Assembly (NCBI GenBank): GCA_000171835.1
Contig: ABHC01000033.1
Coordinates: forward strand, 1 to 43,426
Reading direction: 5' to 3'
DNA: 43,426 bases
Source: an alpha proteobacterium BAL199
GTDB taxonomy: Bacteria; Pseudomonadota; Alphaproteobacteria; Thalassobaculales; Thalassobaculaceae
Shown: positions 8,096 through 17,175 of the stretch, in pieces
How the letters are laid out: every line of letters begins with the position of its first letter
How positions within the stretch are numbered: the first letter of the stretch is position 1
Notes under the pieces: generated by a model
What the model saw: the letters and a program-made list of their open reading frames with translations, nothing else
The model's database searches: none
What the model was told of the DNA's origin: nothing
Program-made: the position numbers and the translations under genes

Positions 8096-9712
8096 ATGAG
8101 TTCAGGACTTAAGACATTCGCGGCTTCCGTCGCGGTCACTGCCGCGCTCGCCCTAGGGCTGAGCGGGGCCATGGCGGCGGAAACGCCGAAGAAGGGTGGG
8201 GTTCTCAAGTTCGTGGTGCCGGACGAGCCACCAAGCTTTGACGGGCATCGAGAGACTACGTTCGCGCTGATTCATCCGATCGCCCCGTTCTACAGCCTTC
8301 TGACCAAGGTGAATCCGGAGAATTCAAGCGACCCGACAGACATCATCTGCGATCTCTGCACCGAGATGCCGAAGGCGACCGACGGCGGCAAGACGTTCAC
8401 CTTCAAGCTCCGCCAAGGCGTCACCTTCGAGGACGGCTCGCCGCTCGATGCGAAGGACGTCAAGGCGACGTTCCACAAGATCATCTTCCCGGGGGAAGGC
8501 GTCAGTTCGGCCCGCAAGGCCTACTTCGTGATGGTCGACTCGGTCGAAGCGCCTGACGCAAGCACGGTGGTCTTCAAGCTGAAGTACCCGTCGTCGGCGT
8601 TCATTCCGGCGCTCGCGATGCCGTTCAACTTCATCTACGACGACGCCAAGCTCGCCCAGGACATGCACTGGTACGAGAAGAACGTGCTCGGCAGCGGTCC
8701 GTTCCAGAAGTTCGAACGGCAGGCTGGTGCGTTCATCAAAGGCACCGCGAATCCGAACTACTACGAGAAGGGCAAGCCGTATCTGGACGGTATCGAAGCG
8801 ATCTTCGCCAAGAAAGAATCGCTCCGAGTCCAGGCGATCCGTGGCGACCGTGCGGCGATCGAGTTCCGTGGCTTCCCGCCGCAAAGCCGTGACGATTTGG
8901 TCAAGGCCCTCGGCAAGGACATCACGGTTCAGGAAAGCGACTGGAACTGCGTCCTGTTGATCACCCCTAACCACCGCAAGAAGCCGTTCGACGACGTGCG
9001 CGTCCGTCGGGCGTTGACCCTCGCGGTCGATCGCTGGGGCGGCTCGGAGTACCTGTCCAAGATCGCCATCGTGAAGACGGTTGGCGGCATCGCCTTCCCG
9101 AAGCACCCGCTCGCGGCGACGAAAGCGGAGCTTGAGCAGCTCGCGGGCTACTGGCCGGATCTGGCCAAGAGCCGTGAGGAAGCCAAGAAGCTCCTCAAGG
9201 AAGCCGGCATTCCCGACGGCTTCAAGTTCACGCTCAACAATCGAGCCGTCGACCAGCCGTACAAGATCGTCGGCACATGGCTGATCGACCAGTGGAAGCA
9301 GATCGGCTTGGTGGTCGACCAGCAGGTTCAACCGACTGGTCCGTTCTATGACACGCTGCGCAAGAAGCAGGACTTCGACGTTTCGATCGACTTCAACTGC
9401 CAGTCGATCGTGAACCCGCTGCTTGACGTGTCAAAGTTCATCTCGGCCGACCTGTCCGATAGCCAGTATGGCGGCTACATCGACCGCGACGTCGACAAGC
9501 TGTTCAACGCGATGAACGAGACCGACGACACCGCCGCACAGCGCAAGATGATGCGGGAGATGGAGAAGATCATTCTCGACGAGAAGGCGCTCGGCTTCAT
9601 CACGATGTGGTGGTACCGGATCATTCCGCACCGCTCGTACGTCAAAGGCTGGAACGTCAGCCCGAGCCACTACCTGAACCAGGATCTGGCGAACGTCTGG
9701 CTCGACCAGTAA
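8096..9712 (+). CDS. ABC transporter family-5 substrate-binding protein (DppA/OppA type)
   Basis: 538 residues with a clear Sec signal peptide: Lys at position 6, a hydrophobic stretch and cleavage after ...SGAMA near residue 25. The mature part begins ETPKKGGVLKFVVPDEPPSF, the classic start of SBP_bac_5 proteins, and contains the family block FTFKLRQGVTFEDGSPLDAKDV. It captures the ligand in the periplasm for the two permeases downstream. The start follows AAGGAGACG. Family members bind di- and oligopeptides, glutathione, nickel or haem; the ligand cannot be read here. It is separated from the permeases by a strong hairpin, a common way to make more binding protein than permease. Confidence 0.92.
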   Translation: MSSGLKTFAASVAVTAALALGLSGAMAAETPKKGGVLKFVVPDEPPSFDGHRETTFALIHPIAPFYSLLTKVNPENSSDPTDIICDLCTEMPKATDGGKTFTFKLRQGVTFEDGSPLDAKDVKATFHKIIFPGEGVSSARKAYFVMVDSVEAPDASTVVFKLKYPSSAFIPALAMPFNFIYDDAKLAQDMHWYEKNVLGSGPFQKFERQAGAFIKGTANPNYYEKGKPYLDGIEAIFAKKESLRVQAIRGDRAAIEFRGFPPQSRDDLVKALGKDITVQESDWNCVLLITPNHRKKPFDDVRVRRALTLAVDRWGGSEYLSKIAIVKTVGGIAFPKHPLAATKAELEQLAGYWPDLAKSREEAKKLLKEAGIPDGFKFTLNNRAVDQPYKIVGTWLIDQWKQIGLVVDQQVQPTGPFYDTLRKKQDFDVSIDFNCQSIVNPLLDVSKFISADLSDSQYGGYIDRDVDKLFNAMNETDDTAAQRKMMREMEKIILDEKALGFITMWWYRIIPHRSYVKGWNVSPSHYLNQDLANVWLDQ

Positions 9713-9728
9713 CGCAGCCGACTTCCTG

Positions 9729-9772
9729 CCTGTGGCCTGCTGCCGAGCGCGGCAGGCCACAGGAATGTTTTT
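9729..9772 (+). terminator. Stem-loop plus T-run after the binding-protein gene (partial terminator/mRNA stabiliser)
   Basis: A perfect 12-bp inverted repeat (CCTGTGGCCTGC at 9729-9740 with GCAGGCCACAGG at 9752-9763) is followed by AATG and five T. It sits between the binding-protein stop and the first permease. It should stop part of the transcription or protect the upstream mRNA, giving differential expression within the operon. Confidence 0.7.
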
Positions 9773-9804
9773 GATCGACCTTCCAGGACCGAAGGCCGCT
9801 GCTC

Positions 9805-10776
9805 ATGCACCAATATATCGTCAAGCGCATCCTGTTGATGGTCCCGACCCTATTTGGGGCCGCCGTGCTGGTGTTCTTCCTGATGCGTATGATCCCCGGC
9901 GATGTCTGCGAGCTTCGGCTGGCAGGCACCGGCTCGACCTTTGATCCGGCGTCGCTCGCGCTCTGTCAGAAGGAACTCGGCCTGGACAAGCCGATGTTCG
10001 TTCAGTTCGTGAGTTGGGTCGGTGGCTTCTTCGTCGGCGACCTCGGAACATCAATGTGGACCAACCAGCCGATCGTCAGCGAGATCGCGCTGCGCTTCCA
10101 AGTTTCCCTGCAGATCGCACTGATGGCCACGGTCGTGTCGATCGCCATCTCGATCCCGATGGGCATCATCTCCGCGGTAAAGCGCAACACCTGGATCGAC
10201 TACGCGGTCCGCGCGTTCTCGATCGCCGGGATTGCGATGCCGTCATTCTGGCTCGGTATCCTGATCATCCTCGGTCTGCTGATTACCAGCCAGGCGTGGT
10301 ACGGCGTGCCGTGGATGCCGCCGATCACCTACGTACCGATCTGGGAGGACTGGCAGGTCAACCTATCGATGCTGATCTGGCCCGCGCTCGCGACCGGATA
10401 CCGCTACTCCGCGGTGGCGACCCGCATGACCCGTTCGGCAATGCTTGAAGTGCTGCGCGAGGACTACGTTCGGACCGCACGCGCGAAGGGGCTGATCGAG
10501 AAGGTCATCGTCAACCGGCACGCGCTCAAGAACGCGCTGCTTCCGGTCGTGACCGTGATCGGTATCGAGTTCGCGTTCCTGATGGGCGGCTTGGTGGTCA
10601 CCGAACAGGTGTTCAACCTCAATGGGCTGGGCAAGCTGTTCGTCGAGTCGGTGAGCAATCACGACTACACCATGACCCAATCGCTAGTGATGCTGGTGGC
10701 CTTGATCTTCGTGGTCACCAATTTCGTCGTTGACCTGTTGTATGCGTGGCTTGATCCACGCATCCGCTACAGCTGA
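9805..10776 (+). CDS. ABC transporter permease (DppB/OppB/GsiC type)
   Basis: 323 residues. The N-terminus has the family sequence YIVKRILLMVPTLFGAAVLV as the first membrane segment, with five more hydrophobic segments after it. The cytoplasmic EAA-type loop REDYVRTARAKGLIE, which contacts the ATPase, is near residues 215-235. It pairs with the permease 14 nt downstream to form the channel for the family-5 importer. It follows the binding-protein gene across the 9729-9772 hairpin. Confidence 0.92.
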   Translation: MHQYIVKRILLMVPTLFGAAVLVFFLMRMIPGDVCELRLAGTGSTFDPASLALCQKELGLDKPMFVQFVSWVGGFFVGDLGTSMWTNQPIVSEIALRFQVSLQIALMATVVSIAISIPMGIISAVKRNTWIDYAVRAFSIAGIAMPSFWLGILIILGLLITSQAWYGVPWMPPITYVPIWEDWQVNLSMLIWPALATGYRYSAVATRMTRSAMLEVLREDYVRTARAKGLIEKVIVNRHALKNALLPVVTVIGIEFAFLMGGLVVTEQVFNLNGLGKLFVESVSNHDYTMTQSLVMLVALIFVVTNFVVDLLYAWLDPRIRYS

Positions 10777-10790
10777 GAGGGAGAGGCTCA

Positions 10791-11687
10791 ATGGCGACCT
10801 CGGAGCTCCCGGCAACCATGCCGACGGATGCCCGCACGCACCGGACGGCGTGGCAGGTGTTCACGCGGATGGCCCGCCGTCAGCCGCTTGGCGTGGCCGG
10901 TGGATTCATCGTGCTGCTGATGATTTTCATGGCGGTCTTCGCCGACTTCATCGCCCCTCACGACCCGACGGCGATGAACTACAGTGCGTTTGCCGTTGCC
11001 CCTGGAGCCGAGTACTGGCTGGGCACCGACCCGCTCGGCCGCGACGTGTTCTCGCGCATCGTCTATGGCGCCCGCACGGCGCTATTCGTCGGCTTCGTAT
11101 CCGCAATCATCGGCGGCGGCGCAGGCTTGGTGCTCGGGGTTGGCAGCGCCTATTTCGGCGGGATGATCGATCTGATCTTCCAGCGCGTCATGGACATCTT
11201 CATGTCGTTCCCGCTGATCATCATGGCACTGGCCATGGTCGCGATCTTCGGCACCGGCACCGACAAGGTGATCGTAGCGATCACCATCCCGTTCGTTCCG
11301 CGTTGCGCACGGGTAGTGCGGTCCAGCGCGCTGGCGGTTCGCGAAATGCCCTATGTCGATGCGGCCCGGTCGATCGGCTACAGCCACAGTCGGATCATCC
11401 TGCGCCACATGGTGCCGAACGTGATGGCGCCGTTCCTGATCATGATCACCGCCTTTGTCGGCCAGGCGATCCTGCTCGAAGCGTCACTGTCGTATCTCGG
11501 TCTTGGCGTTCAGGAACCGACACCGGCCTGGGGGCTGATGCTGCAGGGCGGCGCCGAGCTGTACGCCGAGAGCGCACCGTGGATCGCGGTGTTCCCAGGA
11601 CTCGCCATCACCCTGGCGGTGTTCGGCTTCAACCTGTTCGGTGACGCCGTCCGCGATACGTTGGATCCGAGGTTGCGGTCGCAGTAG
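10791..11687 (+). CDS. ABC transporter permease (DppC/OppC/GsiD type)
   Basis: 298 residues. It has the short cytoplasmic N-terminus typical of DppC/OppC, then the first membrane segment LGVAGGFIVLLMIFMAVFAD, the family block APHDPTAMN...WLGTDPLGRDVFSRIVYGAR, and the EAA loop around VREMPYVDAARSIG. The ATG is preceded by GAGAGGGAGAGG. It is the partner of the upstream permease. No ATPase gene follows on this strand; the likely ATPase is the fused protein encoded convergently at 12262-14139. Confidence 0.92.
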   Translation: MATSELPATMPTDARTHRTAWQVFTRMARRQPLGVAGGFIVLLMIFMAVFADFIAPHDPTAMNYSAFAVAPGAEYWLGTDPLGRDVFSRIVYGARTALFVGFVSAIIGGGAGLVLGVGSAYFGGMIDLIFQRVMDIFMSFPLIIMALAMVAIFGTGTDKVIVAITIPFVPRCARVVRSSALAVREMPYVDAARSIGYSHSRIILRHMVPNVMAPFLIMITAFVGQAILLEASLSYLGLGVQEPTPAWGLMLQGGAELYAESAPWIAVFPGLAITLAVFGFNLFGDAVRDTLDPRLRSQ

Positions 11688-11705
11688 GGAACGCCGAGCA
11701 AGGCA

Positions 11706-12224
11706 TTACGGGACCGGATCGCCTTTCAACACGGTAACGATCCGGCCCGCCTTGTCTGCATCTTTGCTTGAGTTCGGCTCGAGTTCCATGGCGCCGAACA
11801 CCAGCTGTGGCACCTCGTCTTCATTCGCCAGAACCGGCAACAATATCCGCCGGAACGACTGGTGATCACGCCCGTCGACCACCACGACGCCCCGATAGAA
11901 CACCGGACGGCGCTCGTCCAAGCAGTCGAAGAACAGGCGCGCCCGATGAGGGTACGACGCAGGCTGCAGACGCTGGTCGAGATACTGCCCGCGTGGCTCA
12001 TAGCCGAGTGCCGCAACGAATCGGCCACCGGCCAGACGGCACAGCAGACGGTTGCCATCGACCCGCTCATACAGCGATAGGTCGGGCAGTATACTTGGCG
12101 GAATCGCCAATGGATCGAGATCCCGGTGCCTTGGAAGACCGCCGTCGCGATTGACCAGGGCGGACCAGAACTCAAGAACTGCCGCTATCGACGATCCAGG
12201 CGGAACATGCGCTGTCAAATCCAT
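11706..12224 (-). CDS. PAS_5-type (PAS-fold) domain protein
   Basis: 172 residues with no signal or membrane segment. The sequence follows the PAS_5 pattern seen in small alphaproteobacterial proteins: WSALVNRDGGLPRHRDLDP, then PPSILPDLSLYERVDGNRL, then RLAGGRFVAALGYEPRGQYL, ending with strands around VFYRGVVVVDGRDHQSFRR. This is a ligand- or cofactor-binding PAS fold without an output domain. The start at 12224 is preceded by GGAG at about 12 nt; an upstream in-frame extension would overlap the ATPase gene. It follows that gene by 37 nt on the same strand and converges on the permeases. Its role is unknown; regulation of or sensing by the transport system is a guess. Confidence 0.72.
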   Translation of the reverse strand: MDLTAHVPPGSSIAAVLEFWSALVNRDGGLPRHRDLDPLAIPPSILPDLSLYERVDGNRLLCRLAGGRFVAALGYEPRGQYLDQRLQPASYPHRARLFFDCLDERRPVFYRGVVVVDGRDHQSFRRILLPVLANEDEVPQLVFGAMELEPNSSKDADKAGRIVTVLKGDPVP

Positions 12225-12261
12225 GGTCAGGCGGGGCTCCCGCCGTTCAGACTTCGTCGGC

Positions 12262-14139
12262 TCAGGCAGCCGCCGCGGCGACAATCTCTTGGACGAAATG
12301 TCCGGGTCCCACTTCACGGTAGTGGCGGGCTGGCGGCTCATATCCAACCGGCTTCAACGGACTCGGGATCTCGTCGGTCATCAACCGCAGCTCGGTCTTG
12401 CGCTTGGTCGGATCGGCAATCGGCACCGCCGACATGAGCTTGCGGGTGTAGGAGTGCTGCGGGTTCTCGAACACCGATTGGCGCGGGCCGATCTCGACGA
12501 TTTCACCGAGATACATCACCGCCACCCGGTGGGCGATCCGTTCCACCACCGCCATGTCATGGCTGATGAACAGGTAGGCAAGACCGAACTCCTCCTGCAG
12601 GTCCATCATCAGGTTGACGACCTGGGCCTGGATCGAGACGTCGAGCGCCGAAACTGCCTCGTCGGCGATGATCAGCTTGGGGTTCAAGCCAAGCGCGCGG
12701 GCAATGCACAACCGCTGGCGCTGGCCGCCGGAGAATTCATGCGGGTACCGGCTGGCATACTCCTCGTCCAGCCCGACCCGGCGGAGCAGATCGATCACCC
12801 GATCTTCCGCGTCCTTGCCGCGTGCCAAACCGTGCACCAGCATCGGTTCGGCGATCGCCGAGCCGGCCGTCATCCGCGGATTTAGCGACGCGAACGGGTC
12901 CTGGAAAATCATCTGCATGTTGCGGCGCAGCGGCCGCATCTCGCTGGCCGACAATCCGATGACCTGCTGGCCCTCGAACTTGATCGATCCTCGGGTCGGC
13001 TCGACCAGCCGAATGATGCTGCGCCCGGTCGTCGACTTGCCGCAGCCGGACTCGCCGACCATCGCGAGGGTCTCGCCCGGCAACAGGCTGAACGAAATGT
13101 TCTCGACCGCGTGAATGCGTCCGGTGGCTCGGCCGAACATCCCGCTGCGGATGTCAAAGCGGGTCGTCAGGCCATCGACCGTCAGCAACGGAGCCGCGTC
13201 GCGCCGCACCGTATCGCGGATTTCCAAGGCCGTTTCAGGCTGATCCTGCCGATCGACCACCACATCGCCCTCGGACCGCGTGACGTCGACGTTGGCGAAC
13301 TTGCGCGGCAGCTTGAAGCCCTTCATTGACCCCAGACGCGGCACCGCGTCCAGCAGCGCCTTGGTGTAGGGATGCTGTGGACTGTGGAAGATCTGTTCGG
13401 CCGGCCCCTCCTCGACCTTCTCGCCGCGCAACATGACCACGACCCGGTCGGCGACCTCGGCAACCACGCCCATGTCATGGGTGATGAACATCACCGACAT
13501 GCCGATTTCATTCTGCAGCAGCTTGATGAGGTCGAGGATCTGCGCCTGGATCGTCACGTCGAGCGCGGTGGTCGGCTCGTCAGCGATCAGCAGGCTCGGC
13601 CGACACGACAGCGCCATCGCGATCATCACCCGCTGGCGCATGCCGCCCGACAGCTGATGCGGATACTGGTAGAGTTGCTTCTCGGGCTCGGGGATGCGCA
13701 CCAGCTTCAGCATCTCCAGCGCCTTGTTGAGCGCCTGCTCTTCGGACAAGCCTTGATGCAGCATGATCGCTTCGGCGATCTGGAAACCGACGGTGAACAC
13801 CGGGTTCAGCGACGTCATCGGCTCCTGGAAGATCATCGAGATGTCGTTGCCGCGGATGGAGCGCATCTGCTCGGGCGTCTGCTTGACGATATCGACGACC
13901 CCGCCTTCGGGCTTGCGGAACATGATCTTGCCGGTCGGGATGTGCCCGCCGGCATTGTCTGTGAGCCGCATCAGGGCCATCGCCGTCACCGATTTTCCGG
14001 ATCCGGACTCGCCGACCACCGCTAGGGTTTCGCCCTTGTCGATGTGCCAGGATACGCCGTCCACCGCTTTGACCGTCCGGTCGTCGAGCGGGAAGTGGAC
14101 CCGCAGATCCTCAACTTCGATCAGGCGCTTGTCATCCAT
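12262..14139 (-). CDS. ABC transporter fused double ATPase (DppD-DppF / GsiA type)
   Basis: 625 residues with two complete nucleotide-binding domains in one chain. Domain 1 (~5-265) has Walker [11 protein letters not shown], signature LSGGMRQRV and Walker [13 protein letters not shown]. Domain 2 (~310-575) has [19 protein letters not shown] and [12 protein letters not shown]. Each is followed by the oligopeptide-transporter C-terminal extension (e.g. [17 protein letters not shown]). It should power the family-5 permeases at 9805-11687, although it is transcribed towards them. The start at 14139 ([12 protein letters not shown]) is preceded by GAGGGGG; a second start 24 nt upstream is possible. 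Fusion of the two ATPases is known for GsiA-type importers. Confidence 0.9.
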   Translation of the reverse strand: MDDKRLIEVEDLRVHFPLDDRTVKAVDGVSWHIDKGETLAVVGESGSGKSVTAMALMRLTDNAGGHIPTGKIMFRKPEGGVVDIVKQTPEQMRSIRGNDISMIFQEPMTSLNPVFTVGFQIAEAIMLHQGLSEEQALNKALEMLKLVRIPEPEKQLYQYPHQLSGGMRQRVMIAMALSCRPSLLIADEPTTALDVTIQAQILDLIKLLQNEIGMSVMFITHDMGVVAEVADRVVVMLRGEKVEEGPAEQIFHSPQHPYTKALLDAVPRLGSMKGFKLPRKFANVDVTRSEGDVVVDRQDQPETALEIRDTVRRDAAPLLTVDGLTTRFDIRSGMFGRATGRIHAVENISFSLLPGETLAMVGESGCGKSTTGRSIIRLVEPTRGSIKFEGQQVIGLSASEMRPLRRNMQMIFQDPFASLNPRMTAGSAIAEPMLVHGLARGKDAEDRVIDLLRRVGLDEEYASRYPHEFSGGQRQRLCIARALGLNPKLIIADEAVSALDVSIQAQVVNLMMDLQEEFGLAYLFISHDMAVVERIAHRVAVMYLGEIVEIGPRQSVFENPQHSYTRKLMSAVPIADPTKRKTELRLMTDEIPSPLKPVGYEPPARHYREVGPGHFVQEIVAAAAA

Positions 14140-14272
14140 GGCGTCGCGGTCCCCCTCACGCATCTCGACTTGGCCCGCTTCGGCGGGACGCAGCATTTTG
14201 CGTATGCTGGACCAAGACCACAACCGTTACCATGACCGGATTGCATACAACCTTCGCCTATCGGAGCCCAAA

Positions 14273-14986
14273 GTGACCAAATCCGAGAGTCGAGCCGCCG
14301 CTTTTCGCGGATTCCGCGATGCCATCGGTGTTCCACTGCTGCTGGTTGGCGGTGGGATGACCGGCTTCGGCGCCCTCGCCCATGACATCGGCTTTGCGTC
14401 ATGGGAGGCGGTGCTGGCGTCGGTGCTGGTGTGGGCCCTGCCGGCGCAGGTGGTAGCCGCCGATCTCTACACCAGTGGCGGTGATCTGGTTGCAATCGCG
14501 ATCGCCGCGGCACTGGCCAGCATGCGGTTCTTTCCGATGGCGGTGGCCCTGCTGCCGACCCTCGACAACTCGGCGGGCGGCCAGTTGGGGCGGATTGCCC
14601 AGGCCCAATTGATGTCGGCGACCAGTTGGGCATTCCTGATGCGTGGCAGCGCGCCGAGTGATCCCCGGCTGAGGCTGGCCTACCACACGGTATTCGCACT
14701 CACCTGCCTGTCGATCGGCGCGATCGGGACCCTGGCTGGCTACCTGGGAGCGGCCGGTCTGCCTCGCCCGTTGGCGCTCGGCCTGCTGTTTCTGAACGCG
14801 GCGTCGTTCACGGTCCTGCTGGCCGAGACTCGCAGCCGCCAAGCCCTGCTTGCGGTGCTTCTCGGCGCCGGACTCTGCGCCCCGATCCACATGGTGCTTC
14901 CGGAAGCGTCGTTGGTGCTGGCCAGCGTGATCGGCGGAACCGTGGCCTTTGTGTTCGGCGACCGCCTGCGAAAGCCAGCGTCGTGA
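14273..14986 (+). CDS. azlC: AzlC family protein, large subunit of a branched-chain amino acid exporter
   Basis: 237 residues and strongly hydrophobic with several membrane helices. The N-terminal segment FRGFRDAIGVPLLLVGGGMTGFG and the block LVWALPAQVVAADLYTSGGD match AzlC, which with small AzlD exports branched-chain amino acids and analogues. The GTG at 14273 is chosen because GGAG lies 5 nt upstream; an in-frame ATG at 14204 adds a poorly conserved 23-residue leader. It diverges from the fused ATPase gene and overlaps azlD by 4 nt. Confidence 0.82.
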   Translation: MTKSESRAAAFRGFRDAIGVPLLLVGGGMTGFGALAHDIGFASWEAVLASVLVWALPAQVVAADLYTSGGDLVAIAIAAALASMRFFPMAVALLPTLDNSAGGQLGRIAQAQLMSATSWAFLMRGSAPSDPRLRLAYHTVFALTCLSIGAIGTLAGYLGAAGLPRPLALGLLFLNAASFTVLLAETRSRQALLAVLLGAGLCAPIHMVLPEASLVLASVIGGTVAFVFGDRLRKPAS

Positions 14987-15324
14987 ACGAACTGTTGCAT
15001 TCCCCGCTCGCGGTTGTGCTGGTCGCTGCCGCCGCGACCTTCATTTGGCGGGCACTCGGTGCCGTTCTTGTCGGGCGGATCGACCCCGAGGGCGCTGTGG
15101 TCCGCTGGTTCACCCTGACCTCCTATGCCCTGCTCGCGGCGCTGGTGGTCCGTCTGGTCGGATTGCCGACTGGATCGCTCGGCACTGTTTCGCTGTCGAT
15201 CAGGCTGACCGCCGTGGTCGTTACCTTGGCGGTGTGGTGGGCGACCGGCCGCAGCGTCCTGCTCGGCGTCCTGGCCGGCACCGGTTGCCTAGTCGCCGCG
15301 GTCGCTTGGGCACCCGGCTTCTGA
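14983..15324 (+). CDS. azlD: AzlD domain protein, small subunit of a branched-chain amino acid exporter
   Basis: 113 residues, three to four hydrophobic helices, with the AzlD-typical FIWRALGAVLVGRI...VVRWFTLTSYALLAALVVRL pattern. The GTG start overlaps the azlC stop (GTGA), so translation is coupled. The length is normal for AzlD. It is followed 35 nt later by the cupin gene. Confidence 0.82.
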   Translation: MNELLHSPLAVVLVAAAATFIWRALGAVLVGRIDPEGAVVRWFTLTSYALLAALVVRLVGLPTGSLGTVSLSIRLTAVVVTLAVWWATGRSVLLGVLAGTGCLVAAVAWAPGF

Positions 15325-15359
15325 ACCGCTACGCGCATCAAACCGGAGAGAACCTCGCC

Positions 15360-15692
15360 ATGAAGATCCCCACTCTGCCATTCACGGTCACCGACTGGGC
15401 CGGTGTCGAGACGACCGAGCACCCTGGCGAAACCGGCACGGCCATCTGGCGGACCCTTAACGTCGGCGACATCCGGATCCGGCAGGTCACCTACTCGCCC
15501 GGCTACCTCGCCGACCACTGGTGCGACCGAGGGCACATCCTCTACGTGGTCGAGGGCGAGTTGGTCAGCGAGTTGAAGGACGGCCGGCGTTTCACCCTGA
15601 CCCCCGGCATGAGCTACCAGGTGTCCGACCAAGGCGACGCACCGCACCGGTCGGTGACCACGACCGGGGCGACGCTGTTCATCGTCGACTGA
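15360..15692 (+). CDS. Small cupin-fold protein with a DHWC motif
   Basis: 110 residues, a single beta-barrel domain. The segment LADHWCDRGHILYVVEGE resembles the small family annotated as DHCW-motif cupins, with a glycine-rich turn (LKDGRRFTLTPGMSYQVSDQ) and a late His (APHRSV). The family function is not known; the His/Cys residues suggest a metal or small-ligand site. The start at 15360 follows GGAGAG. It is probably the third gene of the azlCD operon, which may indicate handling of an amino acid-like effector. Confidence 0.75.
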   Translation: MKIPTLPFTVTDWAGVETTEHPGETGTAIWRTLNVGDIRIRQVTYSPGYLADHWCDRGHILYVVEGELVSELKDGRRFTLTPGMSYQVSDQGDAPHRSVTTTGATLFIVD

Positions 15693-15704
15693 GCGGTAGC
15701 CTGC

Positions 15705-15745
15705 GATCCCGACCGGACGCGCCGCAGCGCGGCCGATCCGGGATC
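15705..15745. terminator. GC-rich inverted repeat between convergent genes
   Basis: GATCCCG (15705-15711) pairs with CGGGATC (15739-15745), with a smaller GCCGC/GCGGC hairpin inside. It lies in the 77-bp gap between the cupin stop and the aminotransferase stop. There is no T-run, so this is at best a weak bidirectional or Rho-assisted stop. Confidence 0.35.
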
Positions 15746-15769
15746 CGGCGTTCGACTGTCGACTTGCCC

Positions 15770-16942
15770 TCAGGCGTTGCCGGCCAGATAATCCATCGCC
15801 ACCTGCACGCCGCCCGGCTTGATCGGCACACCGGCGACCCGCAGGCCCATCTCGCAGCCGGCCAGGGTACCCATCAGCATCAGGTCGTTGAAGTCGCCGA
15901 GATGGCCGATCCGGAACATCTTGCCCTTCACCTTGCCGAGGCCGGCGCCGAGCGACATGTCGAACTTGTCGAGGATCACCTTGCGCACCGCGTCGGCGTC
16001 GTGGCCGTCCGGCATCACCACGCCGGTCAGCACCGGGGAGTACTCGCTCGGTTCCTGGCACTGGATCTCCAGACCCCAGGCCCGCACCGCGCGCCGGGTC
16101 GCCTCACCGTGCCGCTCATGCCGGGCGAAGACGTTGTCGAGACCTTCGTCCATCAGCATGTCGCAGGCTTCCAGCAACCCGTAGAGCAGATTGGTCGCCG
16201 GGGTATAGGGGAAGTTGCCGGACGGGTTCTGGCCGAGCTGCGAGCCCCAGTCCCAGTACGACCGGGTCAGCTTGGCCGATTTCGACGCCTCGATCGCCTT
16301 CGGCGACAGCGCATTGAAGCCCAGGCCCGGCGGCAGCATCAGGCCCTTCTGCGAGCCGGTGATGGTGACGTCTACCCCCCACTCGTCGTGGCGGTAGTCG
16401 GCCGAGGCCAGGCCCGAGATGGTGTCGACCAGGAACAGCGCCGGGTGCTTGGCGGCGTCAATCGCCTTGCGCACCACGCCGATACGCGAGGTGGCGCCGG
16501 TCGAGGTTTCGTTGTGAACCACGCAGACCGCCTTGATCTTGTGCTCCTTGTCGCGGCTCAAACGCTCTTCGATCGCGGCGGGATCGACGCCGCGGCGCCA
16601 GTCGCCGGCGATCACCTCCGGCTTCAGGCCGATGCGGGTCGCCAGTTCGACCCACAGCGTGGAGAACTGCCCGGTCTCGTACATCAGCACGGTGTCGCCG
16701 GGCGACAGGGTGTTGACCAGCGCCGCCTCCCACGCCCCGGTACCGGATGACGGGAAGATGATCACAGGGTGCTCGGTCTTGAACACCGGCTTGACCTTGG
16801 CCAGCACCTCCTTGGCCAGCGCCTGGAAGGTCGGCCCCCGATGATCGATGGTCGGCCGCTCGATGGCGCGCAGGATGCGTCCCGGCACGTTCGAGGGTCC
16901 GGGGATCTGCAGAAAATGCGGGCCGGCGCGATGTCCGCTCAT
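15770..16942 (-). CDS. Class V aminotransferase, serine-glyoxylate aminotransferase type
   Basis: 390 residues. The N-terminus GPHFLQIPGPSNVPGRILRA and the block IDHRGPTFQALAKEVL are typical of alanine/serine-glyoxylate aminotransferases. The PLP-binding Lys is in VTITGSQKGLMLPPGLGFNA, preceded by the Asp-containing VDTISGLASADYRHDEWG. The expected reaction is L-serine + glyoxylate to hydroxypyruvate + glycine, with PLP, in the cytosol. The start at 16942 follows AAGGAG at 12 nt; the upstream frame extension has no similarity. It stands alone, diverging from the multicopper oxidase. Alanine or other amino donors are possible. Confidence 0.87.
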   Translation of the reverse strand: MSGHRAGPHFLQIPGPSNVPGRILRAIERPTIDHRGPTFQALAKEVLAKVKPVFKTEHPVIIFPSSGTGAWEAALVNTLSPGDTVLMYETGQFSTLWVELATRIGLKPEVIAGDWRRGVDPAAIEERLSRDKEHKIKAVCVVHNETSTGATSRIGVVRKAIDAAKHPALFLVDTISGLASADYRHDEWGVDVTITGSQKGLMLPPGLGFNALSPKAIEASKSAKLTRSYWDWGSQLGQNPSGNFPYTPATNLLYGLLEACDMLMDEGLDNVFARHERHGEATRRAVRAWGLEIQCQEPSEYSPVLTGVVMPDGHDADAVRKVILDKFDMSLGAGLGKVKGKMFRIGHLGDFNDLMLMGTLAGCEMGLRVAGVPIKPGGVQVAMDYLAGNA

Positions 16943-17175
16943 GACGTTTCCTACTCCTTGCAAAAACAGCGATGCACAAAGCCAACCGGGTCGGGCCGCT
17001 TTTGCCGCATCAATGGAAATCCGATACCCTTGGACTCGATCGGGTTCGCGAAACGGCGGCGTTCGCCCGTTCGCGCTTTGGGTGCATAGGCCGGCAAGCG
17101 ATCCGCGAACGGATACCGGCACCTGTGGTACCGCCATACCGCCCGACGTACGGGCGACTGCTGGGGGATTGGGAC

